From Vulcanococcus limneticus LL (GTDB lineage Bacteria > Cyanobacteriota > Cyanobacteriia > PCC-6307 > Cyanobiaceae), in NCBI RefSeq assembly GCF_002252705.1, contig NZ_NQLA01000002.1, positions 140,586 through 204,585 of the forward strand: 64,000 nucleotides of DNA, written 5' to 3'. The translations under genes were made by a program, and so were the position numbers. Each line of letters begins with the position of its first letter. Within the stretch, counting starts at the first letter, position 1. The notes below the pieces were generated by a model that was not told the DNA's origin, ran no database searches, and saw only the letters and a program-made list of their open reading frames with translations. This document shows positions 1-12,761 of this stretch, piece by piece.

Positions 1-617
1 GTGCTGGCGACCAGGTCCGGACTGGCTTCTGCAGCCGCGCCCAACGCGGCAACGGCCTCGCCCCCGGCCGGATCGCCGAGCAGGAAGCAGGCCAGCACCA
101 GCGCCAGGAAGGCCACGGCCTTCACCAGGCTGAGCAGCTGCTGGCTGGCGCTGCCGGCCCGTACCCCCAGCAGCTGGATCAGCGAGAAGACGGCCAGCAC
201 GAGGCAGGCCGTGGCCTTCGGGCCCAGGGGGAAGGCCGGCAGCAGCGCCTCCACGTACTCGCCCACCGTGATCGCCACCCAGGCCAGGCCCACCACGTGA
301 CCCAGCCAATCGGTCCAGCCCACGCTGAAGCCCGCCCAGGGACCGAACGCCCGCTGGGCATACACATACCAGCCTCCGGCCCGGGGCAGGCTCGCCCCCA
401 GCTCCGCCACGCACATCGCGCCCAGCAGGGCGTAGACGCCTCCCAGCAGCCAGGCCGCCAGGATCAGCACCGGACTGCCCAGCTGGGCCGCCACCAGGCC
501 CGGGGTGCGCAGGATGCCGGCGCCGATCGAGCCCCCCACCGCTCCGGCCAGACCGAAGCCCAGCCCCAGGATGTGCAGCAGGCCAGCCCGTGGGGCCGGC
601 TCCTGCGGGCCGGTCAT
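1..617 (-). CDS. APC-family amino acid permease, C-terminal part missing
   Basis: The reverse strand reads openly from an ATG at 617 to the window edge, so only about 205 N-terminal residues are present. After a short basic N-terminus come hydrophobic segments with a glycine-rich GSIGAGI motif in the first one, then AAWLLGGVYALLGAMCVAEL and later FSLIQLLGVRAG, all typical of the first transmembrane helices of amino acid-polyamine-organocation permeases. It should be an inner-membrane amino acid importer or exchanger; the substrate cannot be told. The start lies 14 bases after the glcD stop, so the two are probably co-transcribed. Confidence 0.85.
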   Translation of the reverse strand, partial: MTGPQEPAPRAGLLHILGLGFGLAGAVGGSIGAGILRTPGLVAAQLGSPVLILAAWLLGGVYALLGAMCVAELGASLPRAGGWYVYAQRAFGPWAGFSVGWTDWLGHVVGLAWVAITVGEYVEALLPAFPLGPKATACLVLAVFSLIQLLGVRAGSASQQLLSLVKAVAFLALVLACFLLGDPAGGEAVAALGAAAEASPDLVAS

Positions 618-631
618 CGGCGCCTCGCCGC

Positions 632-2104
<1,473 letters not shown>

Positions 2105-2245
2105 GGGGGCCTCCCGACCACGGGCGAGGCTACCGGGCCCAGTGGCCTAGGGGCTGGGCGCCGGCGCCATTGGCAACGCTCCGATGCGCCCGGATGACGC
2201 CACCCCCGGTGATGGCTATAGGGAAGTTGTAAGGATGACGGCGCC

Positions 2246-4429
2246 GTGGAGCATGACCAACCGGCGCCTGGTCCGGGCTGCGGCGCCGCCGCAGCCCGTC
2301 CCCTGAACCCCCTGGTCCCTCTGGTGGCGGCGGGCGGCTTCGCCCTGGCGAGCCTGGCGCTCAGCTGGAAGCAGAGCCAGGCGATCCAGGCCATGGCTGG
2401 CTTGATCAGCCACAGCCAGGCCGTGCTGGTGGCCCTCTCGGACGTGGACAGGGGGGTGCTCCGGGGCGATCTGGCGGCCAGCCTGCTGCGCCTGGGCTGG
2501 TTGGGCACCGCTTCAACCCTCGACTTTTCCGGCGCCGTGACGGATCGAGCACTGGCGGAGCTGCAGCGACTCACCGTCGACAACGCCAGCCAGCGGCTCC
2601 ACATCGCCCGGCTGCGCTCGGCCATCACGGCGGCCCGCCTCTCCCGCGAGACCTTCAGCGACAGGAATCTGCAGTCCTCGATGGCGGTGGTGCTGGAGGA
2701 GGTGAAGCAGATCGGCGAGATCGAACACCTGCTGATGCAGCAACGCGGCAGGGCCCTGATCGACCTGCAGCGCAACCTGCTCCTGCTCCAGGCCGGCAAT
2801 GGTGTGGGGGTGCTGCTGCTGTTGCTGCTCACCGCCCAATTCCTGCAGCGGGAACGGCGACGCGTGGTCGCCGCCCACGGCGAACTGGTCGAGAGCGAGG
2901 AGCGGTTTCGCCACCTGTTCACCTGCGACACCCTCGGCGTCGCCATCAGCCGCCCTGGCCCGGATGGAGCCCACCCCACCCTGCAGGTGAACCAGGCCCT
3001 GGCCGACATGCTCGGCACCACCAGGGTCGGGATCGAGGCGAAGGGCCTGGAGTCGTTCCTGCTGGACGACGGACAGCAGCGGGAATCGGAGGCCCTGGAA
3101 ACGGTGCTGAACGGCGGCCAGGCCTCAGCCCGGCTCACCCTGCAGCTGCGCCATGCCAACGGTGCAGCCGTGTGCATCGAGGAGACGCTGTTCGTGCGCC
3201 ACGGCGCCCACCAGGAAGTGCAGGAGGTGTTCAGGGTCCTGCTGAACGTGACGCTGGTCAAAAGCGCGGAGCAGGCCCTGCTCGAGAAGGTGGCCTACAC
3301 CCGCAGCCTGATCGAAACCAGCCTCGATCCGATGGCCGTGATCAACGCCGCAGGGAAGCTCGACGATGTGAACGAGGCGACGATCCAGGCCACGGGCCTG
3401 TCCAGGAGCCTGCTGGTGGGCCGCGACTTCGCCGACTGCTTCACCGAATCGGAGCGGGCCGGCCGCGCCTATCAGACGGCCTTCGCCGAGGGGTCGGTGC
3501 GCGACTACCCCCTCACCCTGCGCCACAGCAGTGGCACCCTGACACCCGTGCTCTACAACGCCAGCACCTACTGCGATGCCAGCGGCCAGGTGCTCGGCGT
3601 CTACGCCGTCGCCCGCGACATTTCCCCGATCCGGCGGATGGAGGAGCAGCTGCGCAGCCTCAATGGCTCCCTCGAGCAGGAGGTGCAGGAGCGCACCGCC
3701 GAACTGACCCAGGCCAACCAGGAGCTGGAATCCTTCGCCTATTCCATCTCCCACGACCTGCGGGCTCCGCTGCGGGCCATCGACGGCTTCAGCCTCAAGT
3801 TGCTGCGGGGCTACGGCGACCGGCTCGATGCGGAAGGCCGGCGCCTGCTCCAGGTGGTGCGCGACAACGCCCAGCGCATGGGCACCCTGATCGATGATCT
3901 GCTGCGCTTCTCCCGCCTCGGCCGCCGCGAGCTGGAGACCACCCGCGTGGACATGGAGGCGCTGGCCAGGACGATGGCCTCGGAGCTGCTGGCCCTCGAG
4001 GGCGACCGCCAGATCGAGTTCCACTGCGGACAGCTGCCGCAGGCCCAGGGGGACCCCAATCTGCTGCGGGAGGTGTGGCTCAACCTGCTGTCCAATGCGA
4101 TCAAGTTCTCGCGTTCGCGTGCCCTGGCCCACATCACGGTGGATGGCGCCGTGGAGAAGTCAGAGCTCAGCTACTGGGTGAAGGACGACGGTGCCGGCTT
4201 CGACATGGCCTACGCCGACAAGTTGTTCGGCGTCTTCCAGCGGCTCCATCGCCAGGATGAATTCGAGGGCTCTGGCGTCGGGCTGGCGCTGGTGCAGCGC
4301 ATCCTGCACCGCCACGGGGGACACATTGAAGGCGAAGGCCACACGGACATCGGCGCCACCTTCCGCTTCAGCCTGCCACTGCCCCCGGCCCCTGAGAACC
4401 GATCCGCATCTGGAGCCTCGCCGCCATGA
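2246..4429 (+). CDS. Membrane sensor histidine kinase, two PAS domains
   Basis: 727 residues from a GTG start, the first possible start after an in-frame stop at 2219. Order of parts: transmembrane segment near 22-40, an extracytoplasmic helical region (CHASE3-like), second transmembrane segment near 183-200, PAS near 218-330, PAS near 350-465, a coiled linker, the HisKA domain with H503 in SISHDLRAPLRAID, and an ATPase domain with N box NLLSNAIKFS (near 612) and GSGVGLALVQRI. The dimerisation and ATPase domains resemble those of cyanobacterial phytochrome-type kinases, but no GAF/PHY photosensor is present. Its TGA overlaps the ATG of the receiver gene that follows, as in cph1-rcp1 pairs, so that receiver is the likely phosphate acceptor. 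The signal is unknown. Confidence 0.88.
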   Translation: MEHDQPAPGPGCGAAAARPLNPLVPLVAAGGFALASLALSWKQSQAIQAMAGLISHSQAVLVALSDVDRGVLRGDLAASLLRLGWLGTASTLDFSGAVTDRALAELQRLTVDNASQRLHIARLRSAITAARLSRETFSDRNLQSSMAVVLEEVKQIGEIEHLLMQQRGRALIDLQRNLLLLQAGNGVGVLLLLLLTAQFLQRERRRVVAAHGELVESEERFRHLFTCDTLGVAISRPGPDGAHPTLQVNQALADMLGTTRVGIEAKGLESFLLDDGQQRESEALETVLNGGQASARLTLQLRHANGAAVCIEETLFVRHGAHQEVQEVFRVLLNVTLVKSAEQALLEKVAYTRSLIETSLDPMAVINAAGKLDDVNEATIQATGLSRSLLVGRDFADCFTESERAGRAYQTAFAEGSVRDYPLTLRHSSGTLTPVLYNASTYCDASGQVLGVYAVARDISPIRRMEEQLRSLNGSLEQEVQERTAELTQANQELESFAYSISHDLRAPLRAIDGFSLKLLRGYGDRLDAEGRRLLQVVRDNAQRMGTLIDDLLRFSRLGRRELETTRVDMEALARTMASELLALEGDRQIEFHCGQLPQAQGDPNLLREVWLNLLSNAIKFSRSRALAHITVDGAVEKSELSYWVKDDGAGFDMAYADKLFGVFQRLHRQDEFEGSGVGLALVQRILHRHGGHIEGEGHTDIGATFRFSLPLPPAPENRSASGASPP

Positions 4430-4875
4430 CCGAGATCCACATCCCCCTGCAACTGATGCTGGTGGAGGACAACTCCGCCGATGCCGAACTGACCATCGAT
4501 GCCCTGAAGGCGTCGCGGTTGATCAACAACGTGATCTGGGTGAAGGACGGGGCCAAGGCCCTGGGCGTGCTGCTCAAGGACCAGGACGAGGTCCAGCCGG
4601 GCAAACAGCTCAAGCTCGCGCTTCTGGATCTGCGGCTGCCGCGGGTGGATGGCCTGGAGGTGCTGCGCCAGATCAGGGCCAACCCAAAAACCCACCTGCT
4701 GCCGGTGGTGGTGCTCACTTCCTCGCAGGAGGAATCCGATCTGGTGCGGGCCTACGACCTGGGGGCCAACAGCTATCTGGTCAAGCCGGTGGAATCGGAA
4801 GCCTTCATCAAGGCCGTCACGGAAATCGGATTTTACTGGATGTTGCTCAACAAACTGCCTGGAGAAACGCGATGA
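4426..4875 (+). CDS. Rcp1-like single-domain response regulator
   Basis: 149 residues made of one receiver domain and nothing else. Acidic pocket E14-D15, phosphoacceptor D68 in LALLDLRLPRVDG, T98 and K120 in LVKPVES are all in place. The long insertion between beta-2 and beta-3 (around KDQDEVQPGKQ) is characteristic of Rcp1-type receivers, partners of phytochrome-like kinases. The start ATG overlaps the stop of the upstream kinase by 4 bases and the gene ends at an ATGA junction with the next regulator, so the three form one transcription unit. With no output domain it probably acts by protein contact or phosphotransfer. Confidence 0.9.
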   Translation: MTEIHIPLQLMLVEDNSADAELTIDALKASRLINNVIWVKDGAKALGVLLKDQDEVQPGKQLKLALLDLRLPRVDGLEVLRQIRANPKTHLLPVVVLTSSQEESDLVRAYDLGANSYLVKPVESEAFIKAVTEIGFYWMLLNKLPGETR

Positions 4876-6327
4876 GCACGATGACGTCGCCATCGGACCA
4901 GGCGGCCCCGCAGTGGGCGCCAACCTGCTGCTGGTGGAAGATGCACCCCAGGATTTGGAGCTGACCGTCGACGCCCTGCGCCGTGCGGGCGTGGAGCCCG
5001 TGCTGCGCCGGGGGGAGACGGAGGCCAGCTTCCGCTCCGCCCTCACCGAGCAGCGCCCCGACGCGATCCTGGCCGACTGGACCCTGCCGCAGTTCTCCGG
5101 CACCAGGGCCCTGGCGATCGCCCGCCAGGAGGCACCGGAAGTGCCGTTCCTGTTCGTCTCCGGCACCATCTCGGAGGCGGCGGCCCTGGAGGGGCTGCGG
5201 AATGGTGCGGTCGACTACGTGTTCAAGCACCAGCTCGAGAAGCTCGGTTCCGCCGTGCTGCGGGCCATCCAGGAGGGGAGGGAGCGCCTGGCCCTGGCCG
5301 ACAGCGAAGAGCGCTACCGGCTTCTGTTCGAAATGGCCAAGGATGGCATCTTGATCCTCGAGGCTGATAGTGGTTGCATCACCCAGGCCAATCCCTTCAT
5401 TCAGGAGCTGCTTGGCTGCCAGCCTCAGGATCTGATTGGCAAGCAGCTCTGGGAGATCAGCTCATTGCTGGATAAGGACAGGGTGATCAGCCTGTTCACC
5501 AGACTCCAGGAAACGGGCTACGTTCGCTACGAAGACATCCCCCTGCTGGCTGAGGATGGTTCCCTGAAGGATGTGGAATTCGCGAGCAACGTCTACCACG
5601 TAGGCCGACGACAGGTGATTCAGTGCAACATCCGCGACATCTCCGCCCGCCGGGCGGCTGAGCGGCAGATGCAGACCTACCAGCAGGAAACCCTGTGTAG
5701 CCTCCAGGACATGGTTGCTGCCTTCGTCAGCCTCAGTGAGACGCGTGATTCCTACACGGCGGGGCACCAGGCACGGGTGGCGGATCTGGCCAGGGCGATG
5801 GCCGTGGAGATGGGTCTCGATCAGCACCAGGTCGAAGGCATCCGCATCAGTGCCCTGGTGCATGACATCGGCAAGTTCTCCATCCCCATCGAGATCCTGA
5901 TCAAGCCGACGGCCCTCAAGCAGCAGGAGATCGAGCTGCTGCGCACCCACGTCCAGGCGGGGGCGACGTGCTGCTGCCGATTCACTTCCACTGGCCGGTG
6001 GCCGAGAGCGTGCTCCATCGCCACGAACGCCTCGATGGCAGCGGCTACCCCCAGGGCCTGAGGGGGGAGGCGATCTGCCTGGGGGGCCGGATCCTGGCCG
6101 TGGCCGACACCGTCGAGGCGATGGCCACCCACCGGCCCTACCGCTTCGCCAAGGGCCTCGAGGCGGCCCTCAGCACGGTCGAGGCCGGCCGGGGCAGCCT
6201 CTATGACCCGGCTGCCGTGGACACCTGCATGAAGCTGTTTCGACAGAAGGGATACCAGCTGCCGTCCGTCGATCGGCTCCCTTACGTTGATCGGCTGCCC
6301 CAAGAAAAACAGGCAGGGGGGCCCTAA
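4872..6327 (+). pseudogene. Receiver-PAS-HD-GYP response regulator, frame broken twice
   Basis: The intact ancestor would be about 485 residues: receiver (LLLVEDAPQDLELT, phosphoacceptor in LADWTLPQFSG), PAS (SEERYRLLFEMAKDG onward), then an HD-GYP phosphodiesterase domain (VHDIGKFSIP, later ERLDGSGYP), predicted to hydrolyse cyclic di-GMP. It begins with ATG 4872 overlapping the previous stop, but that frame (MSTMTSPSDQ...) leaves the receiver after about 15 codons; the receiver and HD half lie one frame back (from GTG 4913 at the latest), and the GYP half lies one further frame back from about 5960, where five G occur at 5959-5963. Each shift fits loss of one base. Either this is a decaying gene or two single-base assembly errors. 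A start at GTG 4913 would remove the need for the first shift, but no ribosome site precedes it. Confidence 0.75.
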
Positions 6328-6434
6328 AATTCGCCCCAGGATGGATCCGGTCACCCCCGTAGCCGCCGGCGGGCCCGCGGCCGGCTCTGGGCGAGGATGG
6401 GCCACGGTTCTGTTCGCCGTTTGCGGATCCCGCC

Positions 6435-7763
<1,329 letters not shown>

Positions 7764-8024
7764 AGAGGGGCCTAGAACCGAGAGAAAGTCACGGAACAGC
7801 TCCAGGCTGCCGGTCAAGGAGCCGTCACGCCTGGTGCTTGTGCATCCATCGCGGCGTCAACGGGCAAGGGGGGCCAACACCTGCCGCTGTCGCCAGCCAC
7901 GGCAATCAGATCCCAGCGGGCGAAGGCCTTCGGCCGCAGGCTGGAACGGATGGTGAGCGCAGCCTGCAGCAGCGTGTTGACAGCGCCAGCCCAAGCGCCC
8001 AGCATCCGCTGCGATGCCCTGCCG

Positions 8025-9320
8025 ATGACACCCACACCCCCGCCATCGACGGCTGTCAGCAACGACACGTCGCGCAGCTCCGGCCCGATCGAGCGCCGCC
8101 AGCGCGGAGCCCTGCGGCTGGCGGCCCTGTTGGCGGCCGGTATCGGCGCCCTGGCCTGGCTAGGCCGCAGCAGTGATCCGGCCGCCAAGCCACTCACGGC
8201 TGGCCCCCTCACCCTCGGGGCCGCCATCGCCTTCACCGGCAACGCCAACCTGTATGGCCAGGACCAGCGCATGGGTCTGAGCCTGGCCGAGCGCTGGGCC
8301 GGGACCAGCGCTCCGCAGGGGCGCGCCGTGCGCCTGCAGATGGAAGACGGCGCGTCCGATGAGCCCAGCGCCATCGCGGCCTTCAACCTGCTGATCCGCC
8401 AGGGGGTGATTGCCCTGATCGGGCCCACCCTGTCCCAGCAGGCCTTCGCCGCCAATCCGATCGCCCAGCGCCAGGGGGTGCCGGTGGTGGCGCCCTCCAA
8501 CACCGCCAGGGGCATTCCCGAGATCGGCCACTTCATCAGCCGCGTGTCGGCCCAGAGCTCGGTGATTGCACCGCTCTCGATCGAGGAGGCCCTGCGCCGC
8601 GATCCATCGACCAAACACGTGGCCGTGTTCTACGCCCAGGACGACGCCTACAGCACCGCCGAGGTGGCGATCTTCCAGAAGGCCCTCGCCGCCCGCGGGC
8701 TCACCCCGGTCACGGTGCAGCGCACCCAGCTGGCCGACAACGACTTCCAGACGCCGATCACATCCGCCCTGCAGCTCCGGCCCCAGCTGGTGGTGCTCTC
8801 GGTGCAGGCGGTGGCCGGCGGCAACCTGATCCGCCAGCTGCGCGAGCTGGGCTACCGCGGCCAGATCGTGGTGGGGAATGGCCTCAACACGCCCAACATC
8901 TATCCGATCTGCCAGCGCTGGTGCGACGGCATCCTTATCGCCCAGGCCTACAGCCCCGAACTCAACACCCCGATCAACCGCCGCTTCCAGCAGCTGTTCC
9001 GCCAGACCCACGGCGACCGTCCGCCACCGCAGATCACCGCCCAGGCCTTCGCCGCCTACCAGGTGCTGTTTGAAGCGATCCAGCGGCTGCAGCGCAAGGG
9101 GGGCCTCACGGGCGTGACCCTCGGCCAGGCCCGTGCCGACCTGATGCAGGAACTGCTCAGCGGCACCTACGACACACCCCTGGGCCCGATCGGGTTCAGC
9201 CCCGAGGGGGAGGTGCTGCAGGATCGCTTCTACGTGGCTGAGGTGCGCATGGCCCCCGGCGGCCGCGATGGACGCTTCGCCCTGGTGCGCGAGCGCCATC
9301 TGCAGGGGAGCAAGCCGTGA
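8025..9320 (+). CDS. Branched-chain/neutral amino acid ABC transporter, substrate-binding protein
   Basis: About 431 residues from ATG 8025; an in-frame ATG at 7950 would add 25 residues but moves the membrane segment unusually far from the N-terminus. A single hydrophobic segment (LRLAALLAAGIGALAWL) follows a basic patch and acts as signal or anchor. The body is a Leu/Ile/Val-binding-protein fold: GAAIAFTGNANLYGQDQRMGL, IGPTLSQQAFAANPIA, VVAPSNTARGIPE and VAVFYAQDDAYS. It resembles NatB of cyanobacterial neutral amino acid transport system N-I and LivK. It overlaps the permease that follows (GTGA), and heads the five-gene operon. Exact substrates are not readable from sequence. Confidence 0.88.
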   Translation: MTPTPPPSTAVSNDTSRSSGPIERRQRGALRLAALLAAGIGALAWLGRSSDPAAKPLTAGPLTLGAAIAFTGNANLYGQDQRMGLSLAERWAGTSAPQGRAVRLQMEDGASDEPSAIAAFNLLIRQGVIALIGPTLSQQAFAANPIAQRQGVPVVAPSNTARGIPEIGHFISRVSAQSSVIAPLSIEEALRRDPSTKHVAVFYAQDDAYSTAEVAIFQKALAARGLTPVTVQRTQLADNDFQTPITSALQLRPQLVVLSVQAVAGGNLIRQLRELGYRGQIVVGNGLNTPNIYPICQRWCDGILIAQAYSPELNTPINRRFQQLFRQTHGDRPPPQITAQAFAAYQVLFEAIQRLQRKGGLTGVTLGQARADLMQELLSGTYDTPLGPIGFSPEGEVLQDRFYVAEVRMAPGGRDGRFALVRERHLQGSKP

Positions 9321-10258
9321 TCGAAGCCCTGCTCCAGACCCTGCTCAACGGCGCCGCCAGCGGTGGCGTGTATGCCCTGGTGGCCCTGGGCTACACGCTG
9401 GTGTTCTCGGTGCTCGGGGTGATCAACTTCGCCCAGGGCGCGCTCTTTTCCGTGGGGGGCTACCTCACCTTCTTGTTGATGGGCGGCAGGATCGGCGTCA
9501 ACGGCGCGCTGCCAGGCTGGGGGCTACCGGGCGGATTGCCCTTCTGGCTGGCCCTGTTGCTGGCGGCGGCCGGATCCGGCCTGGTGGGGTTGCTGGTGGA
9601 GCGGGTGGCCTTCGCGCCGCTGCGGCGCCGCAACGCCGAGCCGCTGCTGGCCCTGATCACCAGCCTCGGTGCCGGTGTGGTGCTGGTGAACCTGCTGCAA
9701 CTGCTGATGGGGGCCGAGGGCTACGCCTTCCCCCATGACACCAATGCCCTGGGAGGTCTGCCCGATGCCCTGGTGATCGCCGGTGCCCGCATCCGCACGA
9801 TCCAGCTGTTGCTGCTGCTGATCTCCGCCGCCGCCGTGGTCGCCCTCAGCCTCTGGCTGGAGCGCAGCAAGGGCGGTCGGGCCCTGCGGGCCGTGGCGGA
9901 AGACGCCACCACCGCCCAGCTGCTCGGCATCCATAGCGAGGCCATGGTGCGACTGGCGTTCGTTCTGAGCGCCGCCCTGGCGGGACTCGGCGGCGGCCTG
10001 ATCGGCGTGAGTGTGAGCCTGCCAGGGCCTTACTTCGGCATCGGCTACGGCCTCAAGGGGCTGGCGGTGCTGGTGCTGGGCGGCCTGGGCAGCGTGCCCG
10101 GCGCCATCGCCGGCGGGCTGCTGATGGGCCTGGCGGAGGCCCTGGTGCCCAGCGAGGCCTCCGGGTGGCGCGATGCCCTGGCCTTCGCCATCCTGTTCGC
10201 TGTGCTGCTGCTGCGCCCCAGGGGCCTGCTGGGCCGGCGCACGGTGGAGAAGGTGTGA
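9317..10258 (+). CDS. Branched-chain amino acid ABC transporter permease, LivH type
   Basis: 313 residues, polytopic membrane protein of the LivH/NatD family. The opening LNGAASGGVYALVALGYTLVFSVLGVINFAQG is the family hallmark, and GLGSVPGAIAGGLLMGLAEAL near the C-terminus is the loop that contacts the ATPase. The GTG start at 9317 overlaps the stop of the binding-protein gene by one codon frame (GTGA), which shows tight coupling. It pairs with the LivM-type permease that begins 33 bases after its end to form the heterodimeric channel. Confidence 0.93.
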   Translation: MIEALLQTLLNGAASGGVYALVALGYTLVFSVLGVINFAQGALFSVGGYLTFLLMGGRIGVNGALPGWGLPGGLPFWLALLLAAAGSGLVGLLVERVAFAPLRRRNAEPLLALITSLGAGVVLVNLLQLLMGAEGYAFPHDTNALGGLPDALVIAGARIRTIQLLLLLISAAAVVALSLWLERSKGGRALRAVAEDATTAQLLGIHSEAMVRLAFVLSAALAGLGGGLIGVSVSLPGPYFGIGYGLKGLAVLVLGGLGSVPGAIAGGLLMGLAEALVPSEASGWRDALAFAILFAVLLLRPRGLLGRRTVEKV

Positions 10259-10291
10259 GGCCATGAGGATCCCCCACCGCGAGGTGACCCC

Positions 10292-11209
10292 GTGATCGAC
10301 AACGGCCTGCTGGTGCAGATGCTGCTCGGCGCCCTGCTGGGCCTGTCGGTGTACCTGCCGCTGGCGGCGGGGCAGCTGTCGCTGGCCACGCCGGCCTTCT
10401 ACGCGGTGGGCGGCACCCTCGCCGCCCTGCTCTCCACCCGCTGGAGCGCCCTTGGGGCCACGGCCGATGGCGGGTTTCCGGTGCCCTCGCTGCTGCTGGA
10501 GATGGCACTGGGGGGCCTGCTGGCCGGGCTGCTGGCCCTGCTGGTGGGAAGGCTGGTGCTGCGGCTGCAGGGGATCTACCTGGCCATCTCCACCATCGCG
10601 CTGGTGGAGATCGTGCGGGTGGCGATCCTGAATCTGCCGTTCACCGGCGGTGCTGTGGGGATCTTCGCCATCCCCCAGCCCTTCGCCACCGCCGCCGGCT
10701 ACCTGCTGCCGGCGCTGGCGCTGCTGGCCCTGGCCGGCTGGCTCTGCCAGCGGCTGGAGCTGATGCCCCTGGGCCGCGCCATGGCCGCCATCCGCAACGA
10801 CGAACTCGCCGCCCGCTGCATGGGCATCGACACCACCCGGGTGAAGCTCATCGCCTTTGTGCTCAGCGCTGTGCTGGCCGGCAGCACCGGCGCCCTGGCC
10901 GCCCACTTCCTCAACACCTGGAATGCCCGCCAGGGCTCCTTCGACGCCAGCATCACCACCCTGGCCTTCGTGATCCTTGGGGGCTCGCGCACCTGGCTGG
11001 GGCCAGTGGTTGGGGGCCTGCTGCTCACGGCCCTGCCGGAGTTGCTCCGGCCGGTGGGCGATGCGCGCCTGGTGCTGTTCGGCCTGGTGATCCTGCTGGG
11101 GCCGGTGCTCGCCCCCCAGGGGCTGATCACTCCGGCCCTGCTGGAGCGGCTGGGGGGCTGGGGCCTGCGAAGCGCCGCCGGCCGAGACGCTGAGGGGGCC
11201 CAGCCATGA
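10292..11209 (+). CDS. Branched-chain amino acid ABC transporter permease, LivM type
   Basis: 305 residues with about eight hydrophobic segments. The conserved LivM elements are LQGIYLAISTIALVEIVRV in the first half and FVLSAVLAGSTGALAAHFL followed by LAFVILGGSRTWLGPVVGGLLL in the second. The GTG start at 10292 gives the normal family length; the 33-base gap after livH contains a short reading that is not needed. Its TGA overlaps the ATG of the next ATPase gene. It should be the second channel subunit of the same importer. Confidence 0.92.
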   Translation: MIDNGLLVQMLLGALLGLSVYLPLAAGQLSLATPAFYAVGGTLAALLSTRWSALGATADGGFPVPSLLLEMALGGLLAGLLALLVGRLVLRLQGIYLAISTIALVEIVRVAILNLPFTGGAVGIFAIPQPFATAAGYLLPALALLALAGWLCQRLELMPLGRAMAAIRNDELAARCMGIDTTRVKLIAFVLSAVLAGSTGALAAHFLNTWNARQGSFDASITTLAFVILGGSRTWLGPVVGGLLLTALPELLRPVGDARLVLFGLVILLGPVLAPQGLITPALLERLGGWGLRSAAGRDAEGAQP

Positions 11210-12029
11210 GCGTGCCCCTGCTGGAGGTGCGGGAGCTCAGCCGGCGTTTCGGCGGGCTGCTGGCTGTGGATCAGGTGAGCTTCGCCGTGCAACCCGGCGA
11301 GATCTTCGGGCTGATCGGCCCTAACGGTGCCGGCAAGACCACCCTGTTCAACCTGATCTCCGGCGTAACGCCGCCGAGCGGCGGCGCGGTGCTCTGGCGC
11401 GGTGCACCGATCACCGGCCAGCCGCCGCACCGGCTCAACCGCCTGGGCCTGGCCCGCACCTTCCAGAACCTGCGCCTGTTCGAGGATCTCTCGGTGCTGG
11501 AGAACGTGCTGGTGGCGCTGCAGCGTCGCCCCCGCAGCAGCGCCGCCGGAGGACTGCTCAACAGCGCCGGCCACCGGCGCGCCGAGCGCCAGCGGCTGCA
11601 GGCGGCCTGGCAGCTGCTGGAGGAGCTGGGGCTGACCGCCCTGGCCGAGCGGCAGGCGGGCACCCTCGCCTACGGCGATCGGCGACGGCTGGAGATGGCC
11701 CGGGCCCTGGCCACGGACCCATCGCTGCTGCTGCTGGATGAACCCGCCGCCGGCCTCAACCCCGCCGAAAAGGACCAGCTCTGCCAGCTGATCGCCGCGC
11801 TGCGCCAGAGCCACCAGCTCACGGTGATGATCATCGAGCACCACGTACCGCTGCTGATGCGGCTGTGCGATCGGATGGCCGTGCTGGATTTCGGCGTACG
11901 CATCGCCCTGGGCACCCCCGAAGACGTGCGCCGTGACCCGCAGGTGATCGAGGCCTACCTCGGCACGGGGAGTGGAGCGGGCAGTGGGAGTGGCGGTGGC
12001 AGTGGCAGTGGCAGTGGATGCAGCGCGTC

Positions 12030-12033
<4 letters not shown>
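11206..12033 (+). CDS. Branched-chain amino acid ABC transporter ATPase, LivG type
   Basis: 275 residues. Walker A GPNGAGKTT (39-47), Q-loop region TFQNLRLFEDLSVLENV, a signature region reading YGDRRRLEMARAL rather than canonical LSGGQ (as usual for LivG), and Walker B LLLLDEPAAGLN. The H-loop is IIEHHVPL. Beyond the family end (AYLGTGS) there is a glycine-serine tail of about 20 residues encoded by a simple GGNAGT-type repeat at 11964-12017, not part of the fold. The start overlaps the livM stop by 4 bases. Confidence 0.94.
11964..12017 (+). repeat. Simple-sequence tract encoding a Gly-Ser tail
   Basis: A 6-base quasi-repeat (ggcagt and close variants) runs through the 3' end of the LivG-type gene and stops just before the start of the LivF-type gene. 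It encodes alternating glycine and serine. Such tracts are prone to slippage, so tail length may vary between strains. Confidence 0.75.
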
Positions 12034-12746
<713 letters not shown>

Positions 12747-12761
12747 GGAATGGACTGGCAG

